Shown here: one piece after another, positions 54,590 through 63,240 of the stretch
How the letters are laid out: each line of letters opens with the position of its first letter
Numbering within the stretch: the stretch's first letter is position 1
Made by a program: the position numbers and the translations under genes
From: Crossiella equi
GTDB lineage: Bacteria; Actinomycetota; Actinomycetes; Mycobacteriales; Pseudonocardiaceae
Assembly (NCBI RefSeq): GCF_017876755.1
Contig: NZ_JAGIOO010000001.1
Span: 2,728,001-2,792,000, forward strand
Reading direction: 5' to 3'
Length of the DNA stretch: 64,000 bases
The notes under the pieces: generated by a model
The model's input: the letters and a program-made list of their open reading frames with translations, nothing else
Told to the model about the DNA's origin: nothing
Database searches by the model: none

Positions 54590-55367
54590 GGCCCGCTCCT
54601 GTTCTGGTGAACACCCACCGGTAGAGGCCGTACAGGGCCAGGGACAGTGCCACGTTGACCACCGCCACCACACTCGCGCGGGGGAAGTCGAAGTTCACGA
54701 TGCCGAGGGTGTAGACGAGCATCGGCAGGGTCACCACGTCCTTGGCACCGATGAACAGCACGATGCCGAACTCGTTCATGGTGAGCAGCAGCGTCAGGCA
54801 GGCACCCGCCGCGAGCGCGGGCCGTGCCTCGGGCAGCACCACCCGCCACAGCACGCGCCACGGCCTGGCACCGAGGCTGGCCGCCACGTCCAGCTGCGCG
54901 GTGGGCAGCTGCCGGAACGCCGCCAGTGCCGGACGCAGTACAAACGGGGTGTAGAAGGTGATCTCGGCCAGCAGCACACCCCACGGGGTGTACAGGAAGT
55001 CGAGTGTGCCCTGCCCCAGCACGGCGTTGAGCACACCCGCGCTGCCGTAGAGGAAGGTGAACGACAGCGCGATGAGGAAGGACGGGAAGGCGAGCACCGC
55101 GTCGACCAGCCTCGACGCGAACCCGGCTCCCGGGAACGGCGCGTAGGCCAGCACCAGTGCCAGGAACGTGCCCAGCACGAGGCACCCCGTCGTGGCGGAC
55201 ACGGCCAGCAACACCGTGCGCCACACCGAGTCCAGGAACTGCTCCGAGCCGAGCACACGCGGCCAAGAGCCCGCGCCGACCGACTCGCCCACCACGAGCG
55301 CAAGCGGGTACACGAAGAAGCCGAGCACCACCAGCAAGGGCGGCAGCAGCCAGAGCAGCCGCTTCAC
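54567..55367 (-). CDS. phnU: phosphonate ABC transporter permease (PhnU-like)
   Basis: A 266-residue permease with six membrane segments from RLLWLLPPLLVVLGFFVYP. The EAA-type loop reads DVAASLGARPWRVLWRVVLPE near 160. It overlaps the ATPase gene by 4 bases. With the downstream permease it forms the heteromeric channel of a 2-aminoethylphosphonate-type importer (binding protein, ATPase, permease, permease order). Confidence 0.85.
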   Translation of the reverse strand: MKRLLWLLPPLLVVLGFFVYPLALVVGESVGAGSWPRVLGSEQFLDSVWRTVLLAVSATTGCLVLGTFLALVLAYAPFPGAGFASRLVDAVLAFPSFLIALSFTFLYGSAGVLNAVLGQGTLDFLYTPWGVLLAEITFYTPFVLRPALAAFRQLPTAQLDVAASLGARPWRVLWRVVLPEARPALAAGACLTLLLTMNEFGIVLFIGAKDVVTLPMLVYTLGIVNFDFPRASVVAVVNVALSLALYGLYRWVFTRTGAGRAGLDAA

Positions 55368-56413
55368 CGGGGCACCAACGGACAGCCGTCGGGCACGGTG
55401 ACGCCCACCCGCTCACCGAGCGCGGGCAGACCCTCCACAGTGGACACCTCGGCGCGCACGGAGCCCAGGCCGTGCAGGTCGAGGTCGAGCCGGAACCCGT
55501 TGCCGCGCCACTGCATCCCGACCAGTCGCGCGGCCAGGCCGGTGCCGTCGGGGTGGACGGTGAGCCGGTGGGGCCGTACGCCGAGGGTAGCGTCCTGGCC
55601 GGTGCGCGTGTCAACCCGGCTGTCCGCGCGCACGCGCAGGTCCCCGAGCTGCACGAGCGGCTGCGTACCCGGACTGAGCACACGCACCGGCAACAGGTTG
55701 GCCGCACCGAGGAAGGAGGCGGTGAACGCCGAGGGCGGCCGCTGGTACAGCTCGCGCGCGGGCCCGATGTCCACCAGCCGCGCGTCCCGCATCACCGCGA
55801 TCCGGTCCGCCAGTGCGAGGGCCTCGGCCTGGTCGTGCGTGACGTGGATGACGGAGACCTCGGGCAGCTCCGCGCGCAGGCGCAGCAGCTCGGCCACCAT
55901 CTCCTCGCGCAGCGCGGCGTCCAGGGCGGACAGCGGTTCGTCCAGCAGCAGCACCGGTGGCCGGATGGCCAGGGCTCGGGCGATGGCCACGCGCTGCTGC
56001 TGCCCGCCGGACAGCTCCCTCGGGTAACGGCTGGAGTAGCCGGTCATGCCGACCAGGCCGAGCACCTCGGTCACCCTCCGCTGGATCTCCCGACGCCCCA
56101 CCCGGCGCGCGCGCAGCCCGAAGGCCACGTTGTCGAAGACCCGCATGTGCGGGAACAACGCGTAGCTCTGCACGACCACACCGAGGCCGCGGCGGTGCGG
56201 CGGCAGGTCGGTGACGTCCACCCCACCCAGGTGCACCCGCCCGGCGCTCGGCGTGAGGAACCCAGCGATGGCCTTGAGCGCGGTGGACTTGCCGGAGCCG
56301 GACGGCCCGAGCAGAGCCAGGGTCTCCCCCGCCGCCACCGACAGGCTCAGTCCGTCCAGCGCCGTGGTGGCGCCGAACCGCACGCTGACGCCGTCCAGCC
56401 GGACCGCGGTCAC
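55364..56413 (-). CDS. phnT: phosphonate ABC transporter ATP-binding protein (PhnT-like)
   Basis: A 349-residue ATPase of the spermidine/iron/phosphonate group. Walker A GPSGSGKST near 36, Q-loop VVVQSYALFPHM near 80, signature RELSGGQQQRVAIARAL near 132, Walker B VLLLDEPLSALD near 154, H-loop VTHDQAEA near 190. A TOBE-like C-terminal domain (about 240-349; LGVRPHRLTVH) follows. GTG 56413 overlaps the binding-protein stop by 4 bases. Confidence 0.9.
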   Translation of the reverse strand: MTAVRLDGVSVRFGATTALDGLSLSVAAGETLALLGPSGSGKSTALKAIAGFLTPSAGRVHLGGVDVTDLPPHRRGLGVVVQSYALFPHMRVFDNVAFGLRARRVGRREIQRRVTEVLGLVGMTGYSSRYPRELSGGQQQRVAIARALAIRPPVLLLDEPLSALDAALREEMVAELLRLRAELPEVSVIHVTHDQAEALALADRIAVMRDARLVDIGPARELYQRPPSAFTASFLGAANLLPVRVLSPGTQPLVQLGDLRVRADSRVDTRTGQDATLGVRPHRLTVHPDGTGLAARLVGMQWRGNGFRLDLDLHGLGSVRAEVSTVEGLPALGERVGVTVPDGCPLVPR

Positions 56414-57426
56414 CGGCCGACCGCCTTGCCGTAGGCGGCCAGGTCGGTCTCCAGGCGGTCCAGCACGGCGGTCCAGTCCGGCTGCCACAGCACCACACCG
56501 GAGAGCTCCGCGCGGATGCGGTCGGCCAGCTCGCCCTCGGCGCGCACGTCGGCCCGCCCCGGGGTGCCGAAGCCCTCGGGCGCGGTGCGCTGGACCTCCG
56601 GGGAGAACAGGAAGGCCAGCAGCTTCTTCGCGGACTCGCCGTGCGGGGCGTTCGCGGCCAGGCCCGCGTGGTACGGGATGGCGAAGGTGGAGCGCTCCCC
56701 GGCGGCGTTGGCGGGGAAGAAGATCCGCATGTTCGCCTTGTCGTTGTTGATCAGCGCGAGGTTCATCTGCAGGTCGCCGTTGGCCACGAACAGCTCACCC
56801 TTGGCCACCTTGGGCTGGAGCTTGCCGGTGGAGGCGGACGGGCCGACGTTGTTGGCTTCCAGGCGCTTCAGGTACTCCAGCGCGCCGTCCGGGCCGAAGA
56901 CGTGCTGGAGCTGGAGCAACACCGCTGTGCCGTCGCCCGCCTGTCCCGGCGTGGAGTACTGGAGTTTGCCCTTGAACCGCGGCTCGAGCAAATCGTCCCA
57001 CGTACGCGGGGCCGGAGTGGCGCGGTCCGGGTTGTACACCATGACCAGGTAGTTGTTGACCATCGCCGCGTGCCGGTTGCCCGGGTCGCGGTCGGTGGCC
57101 TGGTCGGCGCCGGGCACGGCGTGCTCGGCGAGCAGGCCGAGCCTGGCGGCGCGCTGGGCGAAGGGCGGCAACGTGACCAGCACGTCGGCCTGCGGGTTGG
57201 CGCGCTCCTTCTCCATCCGGGAGACGATGCCGCCGGAGCCGTCCTCGACCACGTTCACCTTCACGCCGGTCCGCTGCGTGAACTCGGCGAACCGCTTGGC
57301 GTACCAGTCCTTGAGGCCGTCGGCGCTGTAGACGACCACGGTGTCCGAGCCGCCCCCGCCCCCGGTGCCGCCGCAGCCGGAGGCGAGCAGGAGCAGGGCG
57401 AAGGTGGCGGCGAGCACCCGTCGCAT
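56410..57426 (-). CDS. phnS: phosphonate-binding lipoprotein (PhnS-like)
   Basis: A 338-residue binding protein. GAAGGAG fixes ATG 57426 over a GTG at 57441. The signal peptide ends at LLASGCGG (Cys near 18). The mature part follows the iron/AEP-binding group: VVVYSADGLKDWYAKRFAEF, VVEDGSGGIVSRMEKERANP, ADVLVTLPPFAQ, YLVMVYNPD and LQYSTPGQAGDGTAVLLQL. Those features match 2-aminoethylphosphonate-binding proteins, and the neighbours support it; iron or phosphate substrates are less likely. Confidence 0.85.
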   Translation of the reverse strand: MRRVLAATFALLLLASGCGGTGGGGGSDTVVVYSADGLKDWYAKRFAEFTQRTGVKVNVVEDGSGGIVSRMEKERANPQADVLVTLPPFAQRAARLGLLAEHAVPGADQATDRDPGNRHAAMVNNYLVMVYNPDRATPAPRTWDDLLEPRFKGKLQYSTPGQAGDGTAVLLQLQHVFGPDGALEYLKRLEANNVGPSASTGKLQPKVAKGELFVANGDLQMNLALINNDKANMRIFFPANAAGERSTFAIPYHAGLAANAPHGESAKKLLAFLFSPEVQRTAPEGFGTPGRADVRAEGELADRIRAELSGVVLWQPDWTAVLDRLETDLAAYGKAVGR

Positions 57427-57437
57427 GGCGTTCTCCT

Positions 57438-58079
57438 TCACGGGATCAGCAGATCGGGTAGTTCATGCACAGAGCCGAGGACGTGGGTTGCGCCCGCGGC
57501 GGTGAGGGTGGCAGTGTCGTGGGCACCGGTGAGGACACCCGCGGCGATCGACGCGCCCGCGCGGAGTCCACTGTGGACGTCGGATGCGGTGTCGCCGACG
57601 ACCGCGATGTGCCGGACGTCATCAACGCCCAGCCGCAGTGCGGCGGTGAGCACGAGGTCTGGGTATGGACGGCCTCGACCGGCTTCGGCCGGGGTGAGGC
57701 TGAGGTCCACCAGGTCGCGCCAGCCGAGCGCGGCCAGGATGCGATCGCGGGTGGGCGGCGCGAACCCGGTGGCCAGTGCCACGCGGATCCCGTTGTCCCG
57801 CAACGCGGTGATGGTCTCGGCCGCGCCCGGCAACGGCTCGCAGTGGCCCGCGTCGACCAGGTCGGCGTAGGCGGCCTCGAAGGCGCGGTTCGCGGCCTGG
57901 GCACGGTCCTCGTCGCCGAACAGCGTCCGGAAGACGGTGATCTTGGACTCGCCCATGGTGCGGCGGACGTGGTCCAGCATGTCAGGAGTGGCGTCCACGG
58001 CGGTGGTGAACGCGCGCTCCACGAGGCCCTCGTCGAGCACCGTGGTGCCCGCCATGTCCAGTACTGCCAGCGTGATCAC
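57438..58079 (-). CDS. phosphonatase-like HAD hydrolase
   Basis: A 213-residue HAD-superfamily enzyme of the phosphonatase-like (TIGR03351) group. Motif I DMAGTTV (nucleophile Asp8), a Lys in the cap motif MGESKITVFR near 47 that matches the Schiff-base Lys of PhnX, motif II LATGFAP near 100, and motif III/IV VVGDTASDVHSG near 160. It would split phosphonoacetaldehyde to acetaldehyde and phosphate. It overlaps the FAD oxidase gene by 4 bases, and that partner is the usual one for this group. Confidence 0.88.
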   Translation of the reverse strand: MITLAVLDMAGTTVLDEGLVERAFTTAVDATPDMLDHVRRTMGESKITVFRTLFGDEDRAQAANRAFEAAYADLVDAGHCEPLPGAAETITALRDNGIRVALATGFAPPTRDRILAALGWRDLVDLSLTPAEAGRGRPYPDLVLTAALRLGVDDVRHIAVVGDTASDVHSGLRAGASIAAGVLTGAHDTATLTAAGATHVLGSVHELPDLLIP

Positions 58080-59191
58080 AGTCCGGCCTCCTCTGCGGTG
58101 GTCTCGGCGATGGCGGGTGAGCAGGTCATGCCGCGGCCGCCGGGCCCGGCCACGACCCAGGCGTTGGCGGCCACCTGGACGCGGTGCACCACGGCACCGG
58201 TCAGGCTCTGCGCGTACACGCCCGCCCAGCGGCGGCGGATCGTGGGCAGCGGGCGGCCGAGCAGCGACTCGGTCACCTCGCGCAGGTAGGCGTACGGCGC
58301 CTCGTCGGTGTCGAACGGGAACGGCTCCGCGTAGCCGTGGGTGTCGCCGATGGTGAGCCCGCCGTCGCGGCGCTGCACCACGAGCAGCTGCATGGCGTAC
58401 TCGGCGGCCACCGGCGGCTGGGGCTGGTGCGCGCGCAGGGCGTCCAGCTCGGCTCCGGCGTAGGCGGGGTAGTAGCGCAGGCTGTCCGCGTCAGCGACCG
58501 CGGTGGGGAAGTCCTCGCCGAGCGGGTCGGTCTGCATCATCTGCAGCCGCACCCGGCGCAGCGGCAGCTCGCCCGCGACCTCGCGGGTGAACCCGCCGAG
58601 CCGGTCTCCGGTGCACAGCAGCACCAGGTCGGCGCCGTGGTGGGCGCCGTGGTCGTCACGCACGCCGGTGGCGGTCAGCTCGCGCGCCTCACGGCCGGGC
58701 AGCCAGGTGTAGCGACCGGTGCCAGTGAGGTGCGCGCGCAGGGCGGGCTGGGCGGTGCGCGGTTCGACCGCGCCGTCCCGCTCGCACCACAGTGCTGCCC
58801 GGAAGTCCCCGCGCAGCGCGGGGTTGCGCAGCCGTGCCGCCTCGGGGTCGAGCAGGGTGGTACCGCGGCGGGCGGCGGCGCCGGAGTCGACGAAGGCCCG
58901 GGCGACGGCCAGTTCGGCCTCGGTCCGCAGCACGGTCAGGGAACCGGCCGGGCGGAAGCCGAGGTCGGGTACGACCGCGCCCAGCTCCGCCCACAGCTCC
59001 CGGGCGCGCAAGGCGGTGTCCAGCTCGGCCCCGTCTGACCGGCCGCTCACCCAGACCAGGCCGAAGTTGCGCACCGAGGCGCCACGGGCCTCGGGCTCAC
59101 GTTCCAGCTGGACGACCTCGTGGCCACGTTGAAGGGCCTGCCAGGCGTGCATGGTCCCCAGCACGCCGCCACCCACGATCAGTACTCGCAC
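58076..59191 (-). CDS. phosphonate-associated FAD-dependent amine oxidase (TIGR03364 type)
   Basis: A 371-residue flavoprotein of the glycine-oxidase fold. The FAD motif VLIVGGGVLGTMHA is at residues 3-16, then EREPEARGASVRNFGLVW near 35, LLCTGDRLGGF near 200, and the C-terminal GPGGRGMTCSPAIAE near 350. The family is found beside phosphonatase-like hydrolases and is thought to oxidise 2-aminoethylphosphonate or its N-methyl form to phosphonoacetaldehyde. GTG 59191 has AACCGT seven bases upstream (minus strand), so it starts the operon leaderless. Confidence 0.87.
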   Translation of the reverse strand: MRVLIVGGGVLGTMHAWQALQRGHEVVQLEREPEARGASVRNFGLVWVSGRSDGAELDTALRARELWAELGAVVPDLGFRPAGSLTVLRTEAELAVARAFVDSGAAARRGTTLLDPEAARLRNPALRGDFRAALWCERDGAVEPRTAQPALRAHLTGTGRYTWLPGREARELTATGVRDDHGAHHGADLVLLCTGDRLGGFTREVAGELPLRRVRLQMMQTDPLGEDFPTAVADADSLRYYPAYAGAELDALRAHQPQPPVAAEYAMQLLVVQRRDGGLTIGDTHGYAEPFPFDTDEAPYAYLREVTESLLGRPLPTIRRRWAGVYAQSLTGAVVHRVQVAANAWVVAGPGGRGMTCSPAIAETTAEEAGL

Positions 59192-59268
59192 GGCGCACAC
59201 GGTTGTCCGCGCAACCGAAGCGACGGCGACGAGCGACCGAACCCGAGGTGAACTCCCAGGCAAGAGAC

Positions 59269-59281
59269 AACTAGACCAGTT
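59269..59281. promoter_or_regulatory. candidate GntR/UTRA operator upstream of the phosphonate operon
   Basis: AACT-N5-AGTT is a short palindrome; read on the minus strand it is AACTGGTCTAGTT. ACTGGTCTAG equals one half of the DasR-type site (ACTGGTCTAGACCACT) used by the HutC/UTRA branch of GntR regulators. It is about 80 bases upstream of the flavoenzyme start, and the UTRA regulator is encoded at 59711-60475. Confidence 0.55.
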
Positions 59282-59702
59282 ATCTGCCTGTTATTTTTGG
59301 CTGAGTCGGGCGTCGCTCACGCTGGAGCAGGGCGAGCAACGCGGCGCGGTACCCGCCCGCCGGGAACCGGTACGGGCCCAGGTGCTCGTAGCCCTCGGGC
59401 CACAGCTCGTCGAACGGCGTCTGCCAGGCGAAGTCCGTCCAGACGACCTCGTCCCCGGTGTGCTCGATCCACACGGACAGCGCACCGCAGCCGAGGTCGC
59501 CGCACAGCGGGCACACGAACAGCGCCTGACGGCCGTCGGCGAAGGAGGGCGGGCCCTCACCGAGCAGCCGGGTCACGTCGTCGACGAGGTGGCCGGGCCG
59601 GAGCACCGAGGTGTGGTCACCGAGGCGGGCGAGCCCGTGCAGGCCCACCCCGTCCAGCACGAAGTCGAACCAGCCAGCGGGTACCAGGCGGAAGGTCAGC
59701 AC
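59280..59702 (-). CDS. hypothetical protein with a CPLCGDLGCG cluster
   Basis: A 140-residue soluble protein. GTG 59702 lies five bases after TAGGGT (minus strand) and lacks a Shine-Dalgarno sequence; the longer frame lies inside the regulator gene. It contains FRLVPAGWFDFVLDGVGLHG, FVCPLCGDLGCGALSVWIEH near 77-96, and WTDFAWQTPFDELWPEGYEH. Three cysteines in ten residues suggest a metal or disulfide site. Similar short proteins are known in Streptomyces as orphans. It lies between the regulator and the phosphonate operon; a role there is only inferred. Confidence 0.7.
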   Translation of the reverse strand: MLTFRLVPAGWFDFVLDGVGLHGLARLGDHTSVLRPGHLVDDVTRLLGEGPPSFADGRQALFVCPLCGDLGCGALSVWIEHTGDEVVWTDFAWQTPFDELWPEGYEHLGPYRFPAGGYRAALLALLQRERRPTQPKITGR

Positions 59703-59710
59703 CCCCGACC

Positions 59711-60475
59711 CTACGGCCGGAGCTTGGTGACGAAGCTGAACCGGTCGCCGCGGAACAGGGAGCGCACGCGCTCGATGGGCGCGCCGGACGGGTCGGCGGA
59801 CACGCGGTGCAGCAACAGCATCGGCAGCGCCGGGTTGGTGCCGATGAGCAGCGCCTCCCGGGGCGTGGCGAGCACGGTCTCCAGCCGCTCGTCGGCCTCG
59901 GCGAACACCACGCCGAGCCGTTCCTGCAGGCACGCGTACAGCGACCCGGTGGGCTCGAACACCTCGAGCAACGTCGGGTAGCGCTCCTCGGACAGGTAGG
60001 TCGACTCCAGGCCCACGCGCTCCTCATCGGCGAGCAGCACCCGCTCGATGTGCACCACCGGGGCGCCCTGGCCGATGCGCAGGTCGGCGGCCAGCCCGGC
60101 GTCGGCGGCCAACCGTTCCACGGTGATCACGTTGCGCCCTGGGCGAACACCCTGCTTGCGCATGCCCTCGGTGTAGGACGACAGCGAGAGGGGCTGGGTC
60201 AGTTTGGGTGGTGCGATCGAGGTGCCGCTGCCGTGCTTGCGCTGGAGCTTGCCCTCCAGCACGAGCTCGCCGACGGCTTGCCGCAGCGTGACCCGGGACA
60301 CCCCGAACCGCTCGGCCAGCTCGCGCTCGCTGGGGAGCATGCTGCCCGGCCCGAGCTCCTCGATCACCGCGCGCAGTTGCACCTTCACCGCGTAGTAACG
60401 GGGAATGCGGCCGTGTTCGGGGATCCCGTCGCGCACCGGTTCACCGGCGCGGTGCGAGGGCTGGGCAGGTGGCAT
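59711..60475 (-). CDS. GntR family (HutC/UTRA) regulator of phosphonate use
   Basis: A 254-residue regulator. The GntR winged helix (MLPSERELAERFGVSRVTLRQAVGE) is near 48-70, followed by a UTRA effector domain (LSSYTEGMRKQGVRPGRNVI, YLSEERYPTLLEV, ATPREALLIGTNPALPMLLL). ATG 60475 has TAGGGT (60488-60483) seven bases upstream, leaderless. UTRA domains sense small phosphorylated or amino-sugar-like ligands, and PhnF belongs to this branch. It is upstream of, and in line with, the phosphonate genes. Confidence 0.9.
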   Translation of the reverse strand: MPPAQPSHRAGEPVRDGIPEHGRIPRYYAVKVQLRAVIEELGPGSMLPSERELAERFGVSRVTLRQAVGELVLEGKLQRKHGSGTSIAPPKLTQPLSLSSYTEGMRKQGVRPGRNVITVERLAADAGLAADLRIGQGAPVVHIERVLLADEERVGLESTYLSEERYPTLLEVFEPTGSLYACLQERLGVVFAEADERLETVLATPREALLIGTNPALPMLLLHRVSADPSGAPIERVRSLFRGDRFSFVTKLRP

Positions 60476-60495
60476 GGGCCCAACCCTAAGCGGTG

Positions 60496-63231
60496 TCACC
60501 GCAATCGGCGCGGCCCGCTGTCCTGTCGGGACGGTGGTGTCCCGAGGCTTACGCGCGCGCTGGTCACGAACGCGCCCGCCGCGGAGGCCAGCACGGGCTC
60601 CAGGGCCAGGGAACGCACCTCCGGCAGGTCCTCCGCCAGGGCGGCAACGCGGATCACCAGGTCGGCGAGTGCGGCCAGGTCGGCGGGTTCGGCGCCCCGG
60701 TAGCCCATCAGCAGCGGGGCGGCCTTGGGGGCGCGGACCAGGGCGTCGGCGTCCGCGTCGGTGAGCGGGACGGCCCGGTAGGCGCGGTCGCCGAGCAGGT
60801 CACTGACCACTCCGGACAGTCCGAAGGAGACCAGGGTGCCGAACGAAGGGTCGTCCTGGAGGGAGAGCACACAGGAGGCGCCCTTGGGGGCCATGCGCTG
60901 CACGTAGACCTCGTCGGCGGCGGAGACCTCGCGCAGGTCCTCATACGCCGAGCGGACCGCGTACTTGCCGGGCAGGTCCAGGCGCACGCCGACCAGGTCG
61001 GTGCGGTGGCGCAGGTGCTCGCTCACGGACTTCAGGGCCACCGGGTAGCCGAGGTCCTCGGCCGCGGCCACCGCGTCGTCCACTGAGGACACCACGCGGT
61101 AGGGCACCACGTCGATGCCGTAGCAGGCCAGCAGCTCCGAGGCCTCCTCGTCGGTGAGGGAGGTCTCGGCGGCGGTCAGCCAGCCCTCGACCAGCTGCCG
61201 GGCCTGGTCCGCGCGGATGTCCTCTGGGCGGTGGAACATGCCCTGGGGGGCCGAGCGCCAGCGCGCGTAGCGGACCGCCCGGGACAGGGCCAGCACCGCG
61301 CGTTCCGGGCTCGGGTAGGACGGCAGTGAGCCCTTGCCGGGGGAGCCGTCCGGGCCGGGCACGGCCAGCTCGTCCGGGATGCCCTCGGCCGCGAGGAAGG
61401 TGCTGACCACGGGTTTGGTGGCACCGCAGCCCACCGAGACGGCCTCGCGCAGCGCCCGCGCGTAGGCCGTGCCGGGCACCGCCACCGGCGGGGCGAACAC
61501 CGCGACCAGGGCGTCCACGTCCTCGCGGCACACCGCGTCCCGGATGGCGCCCGCGAACTCCTCGGGGGTGGCGGCCGGGCCGACGTCGATGGGGGCGCTG
61601 GCCAGCTCCAGGCCCTGGGCCAAGGCGGAGTCCGCGGCGAGCATGCCCAGCGCCGAGGAGTTGCCGACCACCGCGACCCGCGGCCCGGCGGGCAGCGGCT
61701 GGTGGGCGAACAGCAGCGCGGTGTCGAACAGCTGGGCCAGGGACTCGACCCGGATGACCCCGGCCTGCTCAAACAGGGCCTGCACGCTCGACTCGTCCAC
61801 CTCGACCGAGGTCGCCTGGAGACCGGGCCGCACCGCGTGCCGCCCGGACTTCACCGCGATGATCGGCTTGGACCGGCCGAGTCTGCGGGCCAGCCGCCCG
61901 AACTTGCGCGGGTTGCCGAAGGACTCGAGGTAGAGCAGCACGACGTCGGTGGCCGGGTCGGTCTCCCAGTACTGGAGGAGGTCGTTGCCGGAGACGTCGG
62001 CGCGGTTGCCCGCCGAGACGAAGGTGGACAGGCCGAGCCCGCGTTCGGCGGCGGTGGCGAGGATGGCGCTGCCCAGGGCACCGGACTGGCAGAAGAACCC
62101 GGTGCGCCCGCGGCCGGGCAGGGTGGGTGCCAGGGAGGCGTTGAGCCGGAACGCGGCGTCGGTGTTGACCACGCCGAGCGCGTTCGGGCCGACCACGCGC
62201 ATGCCGTGGGCCCGGGCCTCGCGCACCAGCTCGCGCTGCCGCTCCTCGCCCTCGGCGCCGGTCTCGGCGAACCCGGAGCTGACCACGACCAGGGCTTTCA
62301 CGCCCTTGGCCAGACAGGCGTCCATGACCCCACCGACCCCGGCCGCGGGCACCGCCACGACGGCCAGGTCCACGTCGTCGGGGATGTCCAGCACGGACGG
62401 GTAGGCGCGCACGCCGCGGACCGAGCGGTGCTCGGCGTTGACCGGGTAGACCGGTCCGGCGAAGTCGGCCACCAGCAGGTTGCTGAGCACGGCGTGGCCG
62501 ACCTTGCTGTGGTCGGTGGACGCGCCGATGACGGCGACCGAACGCGGATGCAGCAGGTTGTGCACGCTGCGCGCCTCGGCGGCCTGCTCCCGGGAGTGCG
62601 CGACGGCCAGCGACTCCTCGGTGGGGTCGATGGCGAACTCCAGGTGCAGCACGCCCTCGTCGAAAGCGCGGCTGACCTCGTAACCGGCCTCGCGGAACAC
62701 GCGCACCATCTGCCGGTTCTCCGCGAGCACCTCGGCCACGAACCGCCGCAGCCCGACCTCGCGCCCGGCCGCGGTGAGGTGTTCGAGCAGGATCGAGCCC
62801 AGGCCCCGGCCCTGGTGGTCGTCCTCGACCACAAACGCCACCTCGGCCAGGTCGCCGTCCGGCTCACCGGGGCTGACCTGCGTTTTCACCAGCGCGGCCT
62901 TGCCGGTGCCGCTGAGCCGGTCGAACCGCCCGACCGCGGTGATCTCGTCACCGAGCAACGCCACCAGCGCGACCCGGTTGTGGTGGTCGACGGTGGTGAA
63001 GCGCTTGAGGTCGCGGTCCGGGATGCGCGGGTACGGCCCGAAGTAGCGCAGGTAGCGGGTGCGCTCGGAGAGCCGTCCGTGGAAGGCCCGCAGCCGTTCG
63101 GCGTCGTCGGGGGTGATGGGCCGCAGGTGCACCGTGCCGCCATCGGTCAGCACGACGTCGGCCTCCCAGGACCGGGGGTAGTCGTACGGGTCGCGCTCCT
63201 CGGCGGTGGGTGGGCGCTCGTCGACGGTCAC
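60496..63231 (-). CDS. pat: protein lysine acetyltransferase Pat (GNAT domain fused to NDP-forming acyl-CoA synthetase-like domains)
   Basis: A 911-residue protein. The GNAT domain is N-terminal (residues 25-200; acetyl-CoA loop DDHQGRGLGS near 137). A CoA-binding Rossmann domain (HPRSVAVIGASTDHSKVGHA) starts near 227, ligase-CoA domains span about 360-640 (GFFCQSGALGSAILATAAE), and an ATP-grasp domain (GIDVVPYRVVSSVDDAV) covers 690-880. Salmonella Pat has the GNAT domain at the other end; the N-terminal order seen here is common in actinomycetes. It would acetylate and inactivate acetyl-CoA synthetase. It lies 9 bases after the deacetylase gene. Confidence 0.92.
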   Translation of the reverse strand: MTVDERPPTAEERDPYDYPRSWEADVVLTDGGTVHLRPITPDDAERLRAFHGRLSERTRYLRYFGPYPRIPDRDLKRFTTVDHHNRVALVALLGDEITAVGRFDRLSGTGKAALVKTQVSPGEPDGDLAEVAFVVEDDHQGRGLGSILLEHLTAAGREVGLRRFVAEVLAENRQMVRVFREAGYEVSRAFDEGVLHLEFAIDPTEESLAVAHSREQAAEARSVHNLLHPRSVAVIGASTDHSKVGHAVLSNLLVADFAGPVYPVNAEHRSVRGVRAYPSVLDIPDDVDLAVVAVPAAGVGGVMDACLAKGVKALVVVSSGFAETGAEGEERQRELVREARAHGMRVVGPNALGVVNTDAAFRLNASLAPTLPGRGRTGFFCQSGALGSAILATAAERGLGLSTFVSAGNRADVSGNDLLQYWETDPATDVVLLYLESFGNPRKFGRLARRLGRSKPIIAVKSGRHAVRPGLQATSVEVDESSVQALFEQAGVIRVESLAQLFDTALLFAHQPLPAGPRVAVVGNSSALGMLAADSALAQGLELASAPIDVGPAATPEEFAGAIRDAVCREDVDALVAVFAPPVAVPGTAYARALREAVSVGCGATKPVVSTFLAAEGIPDELAVPGPDGSPGKGSLPSYPSPERAVLALSRAVRYARWRSAPQGMFHRPEDIRADQARQLVEGWLTAAETSLTDEEASELLACYGIDVVPYRVVSSVDDAVAAAEDLGYPVALKSVSEHLRHRTDLVGVRLDLPGKYAVRSAYEDLREVSAADEVYVQRMAPKGASCVLSLQDDPSFGTLVSFGLSGVVSDLLGDRAYRAVPLTDADADALVRAPKAAPLLMGYRGAEPADLAALADLVIRVAALAEDLPEVRSLALEPVLASAAGAFVTSARVSLGTPPSRQDSGPRRLR

Positions 63232-63240
63232 GGCATGTCC

